From positions 124,001 through 188,000 of the forward strand of contig JAGYXB010001097.1 in assembly GCA_022495005.1 (NCBI GenBank): a stretch of DNA of 64,000 bases. The letters are read 5' to 3'. Each line of letters begins with the position of its first letter. Position 1 is the stretch's first letter. The notes under the pieces were generated by a model that searched no databases, was not told the DNA's origin, and was given only the letters and a program-made list of their open reading frames with translations. Shown here one piece after another: positions 33,150 through 43,364 of this stretch. This DNA comes from Rhyacophila brunnea (taxonomy: Eukaryota > Arthropoda > Insecta > Trichoptera > Rhyacophilidae). Made by a program: the position numbers and the translations under genes.

Positions 33150-33466
33150 CGTATGACTGTATGTATGCATGTCTGCCTGCATAATAAAAAGAAAATCTTC
33201 GGTTTTTTTAATATATATACCTATATATATATATATATTAGAGTGATTTATACCACTGTGATATTTTTTAAACGCAACAAGTATCTAAAATACATTTATC
33301 ACAATTTTCTTGGCATGCAGTCAAACATCAAAGAGCAGTGGAAGTAAACAAACGATCACAATTAAAATGGCGGTTTAATTAGAATAATAATTCGCTACAA
33401 GCCAAGAGACTTAAGTAGTATAATTATTAATTAATAAAGGGTATATTACCAGTGAGGTCTCGTGGG

Positions 33467-33882
33467 CATGGCCCCCACAAGGAGGGGGGGGGGGTTGACA
33501 GGACTCTAGCCTGGGGGTCCGGGCTCAGGAAGGGCCCGGCGTAGTGAGTCGACAAGATAAAGTGATATAAACACATTTCACAAATTCTCTCTAATAGAAA
33601 AAAAAGTCGGCTGCGGCGCTACTTTTCGTCAATAATGTTATTGTACGAATAATGTAGTTGTAGATACAAATGTTGTATTGTGTACTCGACAGCTCCATAA
33701 TTTAAATGGATGGATATGGAAAATATACAAAAAGCACTAAATAGGTATACACATTAATTTTAGCGCGTACACCATTTAGAAAACGCTACTGTAGAGCATC
33801 ACAGTGCCTTTATCTTAGGCGATAGGTAGGGGGCCCGCCAAAGATCCTAACCTGGGGGCCCACTTCAGGATGTGGGGCCATG
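33467..33882 (+). mobile_element. GGCCC-rich CATGGCCCC element, copy 3
   Basis: 416 bp, from CATGGCCCCCACAAGGAGGG to TTCAGGATGTGGGGCCATG. Flanks CTCGTGGG (33459-33466) and CTCGTGCG (33883-33890) agree at 7 of 8 positions. It is longer than copy 1 because of an extra GGGTCCGGGCTCAGGAAGGG stretch near the left end. Confidence 0.9.
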
Positions 33883-33890
33883 CTCGTGCG

Positions 33891-34259
33891 GGTAGGCAGG
33901 TCATGCATTTGCCATTGCGGCATATTATAAGGGTGGTTATTACGTATTATATAATAAGGGTGGTTGTTACGATGAACAGTGGCGGTTTTACACGAAGCGA
34001 ACGGTGCGGTCGCTTCATTAGAAAGTATCTACGTATTAGTTTAAAAAAATTATAGAAGCATAAAAATCCTGACAATACTTAGGTATAATTATTGTTGAAT
34101 TGCAACACAGGATTTTGTTTCGCAAGGGTGTCTTTAAACCTGTCACCGCCACAGACCTTCACGTACCTACCTAAAACTACCACTGTTTGTGAGTTAGGCT
34201 TCGTGGAAATGTTCTAATTCTCGGTGTGTACGTAAATTTAATTATTTTTGGTGTAGGTG
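33891..34259. other. Unassigned sequence
   Basis: Contains a short direct repeat, CGGCATATTATAAGGGTGGT / ACGTATTATATAATAAGGGTGGT-like, at 33918-33967. Nothing coding is supported. Confidence 0.35.
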
Positions 34260-35072
34260 TTATGCCGAATGTGCGAAATTGACTATTACATGAAATGGGC
34301 AAAATTTTGCCTAATTCATGTAATAGTCAAGCCCGTTGCCTTATTTATGAATTAGGTAAATTATCTGCCGAGTAAGTGAATTCGCCAGGGTATTGAATTC
34401 TTAAACTGTCAACATGACAGTAGAAAAAGTAAATTTAATACGGATGGTTTTATTAGTTATAATAATTGGACATAATATAATATTATTATTATTAGGTTAG
34501 ATTAGGTTAGGTTTTGTAATTCTGAATTCAACTGAATGTCCATTTTGAGGTTAGCTAACAAGTGTCAACAAACTATCAAATCATACTATCACAAACAAAC
34601 AATCGACCATTGCACGATTGATACCCAAGCACGAATCAAATCGCTAAAATACCTTTTAATAAAATTCTTCCGTATCATATTATAGTTCTAGATTTTTTTG
34701 GGCATAGTAAATGGATATGAACGTCATTGTAGTTATTGATTGGTATATTTTTATATATATTATAATCAATGACATTTGACACATTTGGTTACTTTGATTA
34801 GTTGCAAAATACACCACCGGAGCGCGACCATCTATTTTGACCAATTCATGAACATATTTTGACACATTTGGTTTAGTTGCAAAAAACACAACCGTAGTGC
34901 GACTATCTAATTTGCCCAATACATGAACTAGTCAGAAAAATTACTGCCGAATTCACGCACTCGGCAGATATTTTGCCTAATTCATGAATAAGGCAAAGGG
35001 CTTGCATTTTTCATGATTTAGGCAAAATTTTGCCCATTTCATGTAATAGTCAATTTCGCACATTCGGCGTAA
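34260..35072. mobile_element. Element with ~100-bp inverted ends and internal tandem duplication
   Basis: The left end TTATGCCGAATGTGCGAAAT and right end ATTTCGCACATTCGGCGTAA begin an inverted repeat of about 100 bp, including TGACTATTACATGAAATGGG and the self-complementary word GGCAAAATTTTGCC. Internally, ~82-bp units at about 34772-34853 and 34857-34931 share TTGACACATTTGGTT, AGTTGCAAAA and ACACAACCG/CACCACCGG blocks. A TTAGGTTAGATTAGGTTAGG run lies at 34494. No transposase or clear target duplication was found. Confidence 0.8.
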
Positions 35073-35820
35073 CATAGGCATTTGTCAGTTTAAAATAGCC
35101 AAAAATAAATAATAAAATAGTAGTAACCTAATGAATTTTCAAGGAATCAAGGTAGGTATGTAGGTACTTGATATCTACACTATAGCGGTGAAATGTGATT
35201 TCACTATTTATTTACCTGGAAATCATATTTATTCACCAATCTAAAATAGATAAGCTGATGTCGGCCTCTTTGATCGTCCATTTGTGTATACTGTATACAA
35301 ACAAGTCAACTTAATTCAAAGTCATCGTACAATAATCTACATAATCTTTACTTAAACTCCTACATAGCTTTTAAAAATGGCTCAGAAGTAAAATAATATC
35401 AAAAGGCAAAAACGTCTTCACTGCAACGAATAATGTATTATTTATGGCGTAATGTAAAGCCCACAGTACAATGCTTATTTGTCTTTGTACTCTCAACTAT
35501 AAGGAGGTACAAAAAAGCTTTTTGAAACGTAAATAAAGAAGGTAAATAAATTGTTAATTAAATTGTGTAAAAACAGTAGATAACAATAATCAGATATATT
35601 TGATCATTTACGATTCAGTATTCCAAAGCCAGATTGGTTGGGCCGATTATGATCCAAATCACATCCTTAAACCCGCAAAAATATGTCACACCTACCATCT
35701 TATTATTATTGTCATCCAGGCACTTAACAATCACGGGTTATCAGCAGACCGTGGTTTAATGACAGTCAGTTATTAGTACCTAGACAATGCAAGAGTCAAC
35801 TTGCTACAGTGTGGCTATCT
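35073..35820. other. Unassigned sequence
   Basis: No supported feature. Confidence 0.35.
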
Positions 35821-35821
35821 T

Positions 35822-36187
35822 TTAGGGCTATACTTCAGCTGAGGCATGGTCTAAAAAGATCGTGACTAGGCGATGCGCGGATTGTGGAAATGACGCGAGC
35901 CGAACGAAATATAATTTGTCATTTAAATCCAACATGCGTCCATTTAATGTTCTGTTTAATGTTCTGTTTATTGTTCTATTAGTAACAATAATAATATATT
36001 CAATGACATGTTTTCTTTTTCAAGTAAATGGGTAACGTTTTTAGTCATCTTTACACGATTTAAGAATGAATACCCCCGTCGCCAACACGAAACAAATTGA
36101 CGTGTTACCAGCTCGACGTTCTCTCTTCGAATGCCAGCGAGTCCAAAATTCCGTCGCGCCTAAAGTTTCACTGATGTATCGTCTTAA
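35822..36187 (-). mobile_element. TTAA-flanked MITE, copy 4
   Basis: Left end TTAGGGCTATACTTCAGCTG (the target TTAA has decayed to TTAG) and right end TCACTGATGTATCGTC before TTAA (36184-36187). It includes the GACGCGAGCCGAACGAAATA block absent in copies 1 and 2, and a short duplicated TTTAATGTTCTG. Confidence 0.8.
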
Positions 36188-36770
36188 CCCAAGTGTACAG
36201 TGAGAGTGACGCTCCGAAACTATTTACTTACTACCGCGTGAGTGCATTACCCGGGACCAGTTCCAGCATTTGCCAGCCCTCTCAACATTAAAGGTCAGCG
36301 CCTGGAATCCTGTTTAAATCGCATCCCCCCTCCCCAAATCTGGGATTCACATACATCCTTCAAAATTACAGTCCACAAAGCTCAACCACAGATTGTTTAT
36401 GTACGATTCATATTAATATTAAAATGTCAGGTGGAATCAGTGACTACGAGTGCCGCTTAAGGTAGACTTAGAATGCCATTCTCTTTGATTTTGAGTGTCA
36501 AATTATATACAAAATTGTTAAGTAGGGACTATGTACCTATTTTGTAAATTAATTCTTCAGTCTTAAGACATCTGATACGCACTATTACTGAAGATTTGAG
36601 TAAGCAAAGTTTATCAGCGCCACAGGCGAAAAAACTAATGTTTGAAAAATATACTGTCTACTAAATTAAATTATTATGTTTCCATACTCCGCCGCATATA
36701 ACCAGTGCATGGTTTGTACACCCCCGCGGAGCGTCACCGCTTTGGACTTATTAATAATGTATTATTTTTT
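36188..36770. other. Unassigned sequence
   Basis: A 72-codon plus-strand frame (36242-36460) has no recognisable domain. Nothing else is supported. Confidence 0.35.
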
Positions 36771-37017
36771 TGACCATGTCCGATTCTAGTAAGATCATTT
36801 ATGGGCCTCCACAGAATGAAGGTTTTTTGTTAACAGATTTAATTTTTTGTTTTTATGAGAAATGGATGTTAGCAACTTGCTTAACCTATTAGGTCCATAC
36901 TCTGACTCATACACAAATTAAAAAAAAAACATTATGTGTACACGCCAAACCCTGGATTCGAACCTGAGACCCACTACGTTATAGGCCGACGCTTACACCG
37001 CTCGACCATCGTGGGTG
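36771..37017 (-). repeat. tRNA-derived SINE, minus orientation
   Basis: Full-length copy: TGACCATGTCCGATTCTAGT at the tail side after a T-run, CTTAACCTATTAGGTCCATA in the body, and GGATTCGAACC (complement of a perfect B box) in the head, ending CGACCATCGTGGGTG. Confidence 0.88.
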
Positions 37018-37304
37018 TTATTTACGATCGTTTAATTAGCTAATCGGTAATATCATACAATATCTACAGACATTGTAGATGTCGCAAGGCGAATCCTGGA
37101 ACACTAAACCCAAATCCTATGGAATAGTACAAACCTCTCACTAATCAAACTTTATGTCATATTAAGATCAAATAAAACCTTGTAACAAAACAACACACAA
37201 TCTTATTATTGTTGGTAGAAATAGGTGTAATAGAAACGACATCTCAAGTTTCTTATTAAAATATATGAAAAAATGTAAATTACTGTAATACTTGGCATTA
37301 TAAT

Positions 37305-37404
37305 TACCGAACCAGAGCGCCATTTTTTTCTAAGAGACGGAGCGGAGCGGTGGTCTCACGGATTTTACGAACCGGAGCTGTGTTCCGGTTCATTTCGAGC
37401 GCTG
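37305..37404 (+). repeat. Fragment of the CAGGGCTCGAAATGG MITE
   Basis: Ends TTCCGGTTCATTTCGAGCGC then TG, the right terminus of the element at 54519-54762, preceded by GAACCAGAGCGCC and ACGGAGCGGAGCGG words. The left terminus is missing. Confidence 0.65.
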
Positions 37405-38365
37405 GGCGGAAGACGTTTGGAAACGAATACAAATATTACAACTTTTGAGAGCAGTGGGAGATTTTTATGAAACAGATGATGCGGTCGTTTGATTAGAATT
37501 CTGGCACCATTGTTTTATTGTAATATCCATTATAATAAATATTGTTATGTTGGTTTATCGCACACACAACATTTTAACAAAGATGCCCCTAAACCTGTCA
37601 GCCCCACATATCTCTACAGACATAAAACCACCACAGTTTGAGAGTAGTTTTCGTGGAAATCCCCTAATTTTCAATATGGTGTTGTACTATATCAATTTAA
37701 GATTTTTAGTATATTATTTGTCTGTTTAATATAGCCGAAAATACATAATAAGAAGTAGGTACCTAATAAACTAACAGAAATCTTGCCTAGGTACGTCACT
37801 GGGTACACGTTTTTCTTCCATAATTTCATTGATACGATAATTCTAACTTGTAATTAATTTATTTTAAAAATCCATTTATGTATTATTTATTGTAAATCAC
37901 AATAAATTATTAGTGTTTGTAACATCGTAATAGCAAATAATAGTACCTACCGAACATGTGTGGGATTTTCGCGTTCTTCTGACATCTGTGTTTACATCGC
38001 AGAAGCTTGACAGTGGGCGTAACGACCGTTTATAATAACAACAACTTTGCTGGATTTTTTCAGGAATAAATTTCCATTATCAAGCGTGTTTAGTAAAATT
38101 CGCGGGACTGTTTGATAATGTTAAGGTGTAAACTGTAAACAAACCCCATAATATCATTGTAATAAACAAACGGAAATCCATGTAGGTAATATGTAATTCT
38201 GAAAACAAAATAGATCGTAGGTTAATAGTAGGTGCAACACGTTGACCTTTTTAATTTATTATTTTACTCTAGAACTACATCCTTTGGAAAATTATGTGAT
38301 GAAAATAATAGAAATTCAGAGAATAAGTAGTAGCGTTTAAAAATTTAAATGCTGTGTGGAGCCTG
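37405..38365. other. Unassigned sequence
   Basis: AT-rich DNA without a supported gene; includes a block near 37570-37660 resembling 34130-34220 (both contain an AAACCTGTCA word and ACCACTGTTTG-like text). Confidence 0.35.
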
Positions 38366-38377
38366 TTGGAGGTGAAT

Positions 38378-38777
38378 CTTCTTCTTCTTCCACGGCCCTA
38401 CATCCCGGGGTGGGATTTGGCCTCCTCTATAACCGATCTCCACTCACTCCGGTCTCTCGCCACACTTCTCCAGTAACCGGGTCTTCCTATATGAAGCCAG
38501 TCCACTTCTACGGCGTCAGCCCATCTCCTTCTTGGACGGCCTCTGGGTCTCTTCCGTTGGCGTACCCACTTCGTCATGATCCTTGGCGCTCTAACTTCAG
38601 GCATTCTCTCCACATGTCCCGCCCATCGTAGTCTTTGGGACTTACAGTATCATATGATTGTTTGCTGTTCAATCAGGTCTTCCAACTCGTGGTTCATTTT
38701 TATTCTGTAGTTCCCATTTTCCAACGTGGGTCCAAAGATTTTTGGAGATTCAAAGATTCCAAAAAGAGGTCCAAAGA
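38378..38777 (-). mobile_element. 5'-truncated non-LTR retrotransposon, with 12-bp target duplication
   Basis: TTGGAGGTGAAT occurs at 38366-38377 and 38778-38789. The 400-bp insertion reads on the minus strand, ends in a GAAGAAGAAGA tail, and contains a reverse transcriptase C-terminal fragment. Confidence 0.85.
38398..38713 (-). pseudogene. Non-LTR reverse transcriptase C-terminal fragment
   Basis: Minus-strand translation gives NYRIKMNHELEDLIEQQTII, one in-frame TGA, then SQRLRWAGHVERMPEVRAPR, RKRPRGRPRRRWADAVEVDW, and ARDRSEWRSVIEEAKSHPGM before the stop. The RLRWAGHV-x(n)-GRPRRRW-x(n)-W-x-x-x-DR order marks the region after the polymerase domain in many non-LTR elements. Residues differ clearly from the other four families in this window. 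Confidence 0.85.
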
Positions 38778-38822
38778 TTGGAGGTGAATATACAAAATTA
38801 ATGAGCTGGTTACCACACCAGC

Positions 38823-39075
38823 GGGTCTATTCTGTACACAAGGCGATTATCGACCGCTAAAGTGATAGTATTTATTACATATTTGTATTGAGGTATTATA
38901 ATTATTACAATAAGTTAGCCGTCTAAACAGTCAAAACTGTCTATCTCGCTGCAACAATTACAACCAACGTATTGTAATTGTTACAATAAGTGCTAATACT
39001 TTGATACAAACCTACCCTAAGTTTGATAATATTTATCACTTTATCGGTCGATAAGTATATATTAGGAATAGACCC
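38823..39075. mobile_element. Foldback MITE with GGGTCTATTC ends
   Basis: The left arm GGGTCTATTC...TTATCGACCGCTAAAGTGAT pairs with the right arm ATCACTTTATCGGTCGATAA...GAATAGACCC. The 253-bp element pairs over about 60 bp per arm. No target duplication is clear and no family member is seen elsewhere in the window. Confidence 0.65.
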
Positions 39076-40067
39076 ACAGGTATAGTATAACCGTATAACG
39101 AGTGTGGAGAAATATGGAATAAACTTTAACACGCGTTAAAAAATATGTTATTTTCAATGATTACGTTTGTATCATAACAAAAATGCATTACAGTTTGTCA
39201 CGTAAAAATAACGCGCATTCGATATTTGAGGACAGTCAGTGCGCTTTGTGTTATTTGGGTTGGGTCATGAAATAATAAAAGAAGCCCGGCTTTAAAACCT
39301 TGGGAAACTCATGGGAAACTGGCTTTCATATTTTTATCTTACTAATCAGTTATGTAGTTCAGAGCCTCGCGGCCAATCAAGAGCGTCGATTGATAGTATT
39401 GTTACCGAGTTGAATGTCAGATACTGCTCGGTTACCTAGCTTGCGCCACACAAAAGTAAGGGAAATGGATTACGTTCCGGGTGTGGCTGTAAGAAGGTAA
39501 ACTTCTCAAGTGTAGAAAAATATGGCATACATGCTCAAAAATTATTTTCAATATTTATGTCAGTACCTATCATAATCATGATTATGTTTTAAAGTTTCTA
39601 ACGTAAACACCACGCGCATTCAATATTGATAATATTTTAATGCTCGAATGCTTGAAATGCTTGAATGCTTAAAAAATAGCTCCGATTGTTTATGTATCTA
39701 TGAGTCCATGACTGTGGAGGTTTTACCCAACTCTATAACTGACATATTATTGTCTATGCTTATTTTTATGGCATAGACAATAACGAGACAGAAATGTCAG
39801 TTGTCTACAGACCTTCAATATCATGATAAACCTTTAACGTGTAAAACATAGATTTATACACATTCGTGTTTTCTTGTCATGTAATACCATTAGTGTTAAT
39901 GTGCTATGTACAAAATACAAAATGGTATAAATACTCACGCGTGTTTCCTTAATACAGACCCAAAAAATATCACATCCCACACCCAAACGCAATCGGCTGA
40001 ATAAATAATAACGGGGGTAGTTGACCAAACACATAACAACTGCAAAGATTAGATTAGATAGACCGCC
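39076..40067. other. Mostly unassigned; contains a hairpin at 39747-39783
   Basis: TTATTGTCTATGC and GCATAGACAATAA form a 13-bp perfect stem with a ~11-base loop, with further ACTGACAT/ATGTCAGT pairing outside. Around 39090-39170 are weak matches to the CAGGGAACTC family. No gene. Confidence 0.5.
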
Positions 40068-40131
40068 TCAACATGTCACCGACCGCGACAGTGCGTTCGT
40101 TGGAACGTCTGGCCGTTTCGTTTTGTCCTCT

Positions 40132-40202
40132 CTATATCCCGTACGGACCTCACCGACAGATTGTCTCCCGAGTTCCTGAGGATTGGTCTGTACGGGATAT
40201 AG
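40132..40202. repeat. Hairpin with 18-bp stem
   Basis: CTATATCCCGTACGGACC (40132-40149) pairs with GGTCTGTACGGGATATAG (40185-40202) with one mismatch around a ~35-base loop. It adjoins the 3' end of a retrotransposon relic and may be a very short MITE or that element's flank. Confidence 0.65.
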
Positions 40203-40400
40203 CGGCCCGCAATAATGCATTATTCTTCTTTTTGTTCCATATCCGTTATCGGCGATGAGTTCGGCCATTCTCTCCCTGTCCATCGCTACACTAAATAGGG
40301 ATGGAGTACGTACTGAGCTCAAACCAGTTTCTGAGGTTCTTGAACCAGGACGTTCTTCTTCTACCAGGGTCGGCGTCTCTCAGGGCGGCCAAAGTATGTC
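40203..40400 (-). pseudogene. Possible non-LTR reverse transcriptase C-terminal relic
   Basis: Minus-strand frames give RRTSWFKNLRNWFELS and, after a frameshift, SLFSVAMDRERMAELIADNG then YGT. This resembles the extreme C-terminus of some non-LTR polyproteins (RR-x-SWL-x-NLR-x-W followed by an LFRAA-x-x-RV-x-A-x-MIAN-like block). An AAAAAGAAGAA tail follows. It is short and frame-broken, so the call is tentative. Confidence 0.5.
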
Positions 40401-40709
40401 ACTTTCTTGTGTGTATTTCTTTTGTATTTCACATATTCCACATCACCTCGACATTTGTAACTTTGTCTTTCTGTCACACACATTTCAAAAGTGTCCAGTT
40501 TTCTGAGCGTCGTTTTTGTAAGTATACAAGCCCCCCCCCACTCAATCTATATATTATATTATGACTGAAATTCTCATTCTGAGTCCCCGGTATAGGTCGT
40601 GGCTACATAATATTTTCCTCGGTCGTGTAAAAGCACACCTGGCTTTCTCAACCCAGCATTTCAGTTCAATGGTATGGTCCCAATTAGAATCCTGGGTGCA
40701 ACTTAAGTA
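40401..40709. other. Unassigned sequence
   Basis: Includes a run of nine C at 40531-40539. No gene is supported. Confidence 0.35.
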
Positions 40710-40717
40710 CCTATACA

Positions 40718-41159
40718 CAAGGCCCCACAAGAAGGGGCTGACATGAATTTGGCCCGGCGTTGCCGGTCGAGCAGTTAAGTGAGATAACCAAACAACACAA
40801 ATTTGCTCTAATAGTAAAAAAAATCGCCTGCGGGCGCTATTTTATCATTTTAAAGTAAGTTTTTATGCGATGCAACTTGATATGTTGTGATGATTGACAT
40901 TCACGTGTAGAATTTTATGTTTCCTGACTAATAAAAATGGCATTTTATCCAATATAGCGAAGGGTCACATTTATTTAAAAATACAAAAAAAAAACACTAA
41001 AAATACTCTTCATTTTACCTCGTGGAACCGTGGGGTTCCACGGAATACCATTTTAGGAACACTATTGTAGAACATCACACTGCCCTTAACCTTAGAGATT
41101 GGTAGGAGGCAAGCTAAACATCTTGGCCTAGGGGCCCGCTTCAGGATGTGGGGGCCATG
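40718..41159 (+). mobile_element. GGCCC-rich CATGGCCCC element, copy 4
   Basis: 442 bp from CAAGGCCCCACAAGAAGGGG to CTTCAGGATGTGGGGGCCAT then G. Exact 8-bp duplication CCTATACA (40710-40717 and 41160-41167). Contains TTGGCCCGGCGTTGCCGGTC near the left end, and a local palindrome around CCGTGGGGTTCCACGG at 41027-41042. Confidence 0.92.
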
Positions 41160-41296
41160 CCTATACAATATAATATGCTCTCTCCATGGGCACTCCATTA
41201 ACATCGCATTTTCTGTAATCTATAGGGAACTTGCCTATACTAATATATTTTGTATTTAGGTTTAGGCCGTATTTGTTGTAGGCCTATGTTATCCTA

Positions 41297-41679
41297 TTAA
41301 GAGCGTACATAAGTGAAACGGAAAATAATTTTCAACACTATGTGCAACGAAATTTCAACCCCGTTGCCATTCGGAGAGGAATAGTTGACCTGTTCGCACG
41401 TAAATTTCTTTTATGATGGAGTCGTCTGAATATATTCTTAAATCGTGTAAAGATGACTTAAAAACGCTCCGCATGTACTTGAAAAAGAAAACATGTCAAT
41501 GAATATACTATTATTATTACGAATATAATAATAAACATAACATAAAAAGGATGCATGTTGAATTTTTATGACAAATTACATTTCGTTCGGTTCGCGTCAT
41601 TTGCACCCGCGACCTGCAATCCGCGCATCGCCTAGTCACGATCTTTTTAGATAATGCCTCAGCTGAGGTATAGCCTTAA
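41297..41679 (+). mobile_element. TTAA-flanked MITE, copy 5
   Basis: TTAA (41297-41300), GAGCGTACATAAGTGAAACG at the left, CTCAGCTGAGGTATAGCC at the right, TTAA (41676-41679). It is the longest copy, containing the TTTCGTTCGGTTCGCGTCAT block that copies 1 and 2 lack. Confidence 0.85.
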
Positions 41680-42516
41680 TGAGCAGCAAAGCTTTCAGAC
41701 TCTCTGCAATGATCTGCATCGTCCGACGTCCACATACCACAGTTATTGAGAAGGACTCCATTTAATAATACAAAACCGACCCGACAAAAAAGCAACTGAG
41801 AATTTGCCTACTTTGGGGTTGCTATCTAATCAAAATATAGGAATTTCGACGGATAGTGTCTTTAAAAAACAACGGAATTAACTATATTATTTCTTATTTC
41901 TATAGAAGCAAAGAATATGGCAGCCATATTCCACTACGCCTACATAATTGAAAATGCAAATAGCATTGCGCTGAACGGCTTGCCCTCGCAAGGCGAATAA
42001 TTATATTTTAGAATTTTCCTTCGCATTTCAATTGTTTTTTTTTTTGTTTTCGTAGGGTTTGGAGATACTGTTTTCTATAACAAAGATAATAATATTATGA
42101 ATCAAACATGATATTATGATTCATTCGAACGATATAATATATTGAACATAGGTACATCATTTAACTACCCAATGGCTTTTAATACTCAATGGAGCGCTTT
42201 CTAAATTGAGCTACCTATTGGCAATCGGCTATTCTATTTCAAATCAAAGTAGATATCACTTTAATTATTAACCGACGTCACGGATCACTCCACGATTTTT
42301 TGTTGTAACTTACTTGAACATGCTAATAATTTTTAATTAACGGCCCACATGATTACCTCTATTGCGTATTATTATTAATAAAATATATATTTATTATCAA
42401 TCAAAAATAGTCACTGGCCATTTGGAAAAAAATGTATTCGACGACAGCAACACGTTATTGTCTATGGGCTCTGAGCTGTCAAATTATTATAACGAAAATC
42501 CGAATCACGACAAACA
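41680..42516. other. Unassigned sequence
   Basis: Nothing recognised. If the dispersed repeat R-43 extends this far, this would be its distal part; I could not show it. Confidence 0.3.
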
Positions 42517-42524
42517 CACGTGTG

Positions 42525-43335
42525 CAGTGGCGCACCCAGGATTTAATATTGGGGGGGGGCCAAGGAGGAGAATGTAAATTAGTCCCATAGACTCTTTTTC
42601 TTCTTCACAGCTTAATTTCTCGTTTATCGGTCTTTTGTCTATTGCACTCGGTGTACCTATACCATGGTCCCCACATCCTGAAACGGGCCCTCAGGCTAAG
42701 ATATTTGGCGGGCCCCCTACCTACCACTAAGATTAAATGCAGTGTAAAAGACTACATTACCGTTTTTCAAATTGTGTTTAGTTCAAATTAAGGGTACTTA
42801 TACAGTGAATTATTGACGATTTTTAATACACCTACTTTAATAATGGAGCTGTCGAGTATCGACACATAATAATCAAAATATATTGCACAATTATATAAGT
42901 AATTGAAAATGTTCATGGCCATGAAGTGTAATAGCGCCGCAGGCGACTTTTTTTACTATTGAAGCTAATTTATGATGTGTGTTTATCTCACTTATCTGGT
43001 CAACCCGACACGCCGGGCCCCCCACAGCCCGGGCCCCCCAGGCTAGAGCCCTGTCAGCCCTCCCCAGCCAAGACCTACACCACTCCAAAATTCTGGTGGA
43101 CACCGAGAATTTTTTGACAGTTCCCTTAGGTATTGGGTTTCTAAAAAGACATGACATTAGTGTTTCGAAATTTTTGTGCTAGAAATTAAAATCTAAGAAT
43201 TTTGTCTGAAGAGGGTGCTGGAGAATTTCAAATATTTTTTTTGCCGTGTTTTTATTTGTCTAATCTATTGGCTTTCAATTTCAATGTTTTTGGGGGGGGG
43301 CAAGTCCCCTTGCCCCCCCCTTGGGTGCGCCACTG
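42525..43335. mobile_element. hAT element with CAGTGGCGCACC ends, hosting a GGCCC element
   Basis: Left end CAGTGGCGCACCCAGGATTT and right end TTGGGTGCGCCACTG are inverted repeats typical of hAT MITEs. The exact 8-bp duplication CACGTGTG lies at 42517-42524 and 43336-43343. G-runs lie just inside both ends (42550 and 43290). The GGCCC element at 42663-43072 is nested inside. No transposase remains. Confidence 0.93.
42663..43072 (-). mobile_element. GGCCC-rich CATGGCCCC element, copy 5 (nested)
   Basis: Minus-orientation copy from CATGGTCCCCACATCCTGAA to a decayed GCCCTCCCCAGCCAAG end. Flanks ACCTATAC (42655-42662) and ACCTACAC (43073-43080) agree at 7 of 8 positions. It retains GGGCCCTCAGGCTAAGATAT and GGCTAGAGCCCTGTCAG. 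It sits inside the hAT element at 42525-43335. Confidence 0.88.
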
Positions 43336-43364
43336 CACGTGTGTAGGTCAAAATTGAGATTTTT

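Noticed and set aside
33203..33240. AT microsatellite near TATATATATATATATTA
   Set aside because: Short and ordinary for AT-rich DNA; no further significance.
34494..34515. TTAGGTTAGATTAGGTTAGG, resembling insect telomere repeats
   Set aside because: Only a few imperfect units inside a MITE-like element, not an array; scattered TTAGGT runs are common in insect DNA.
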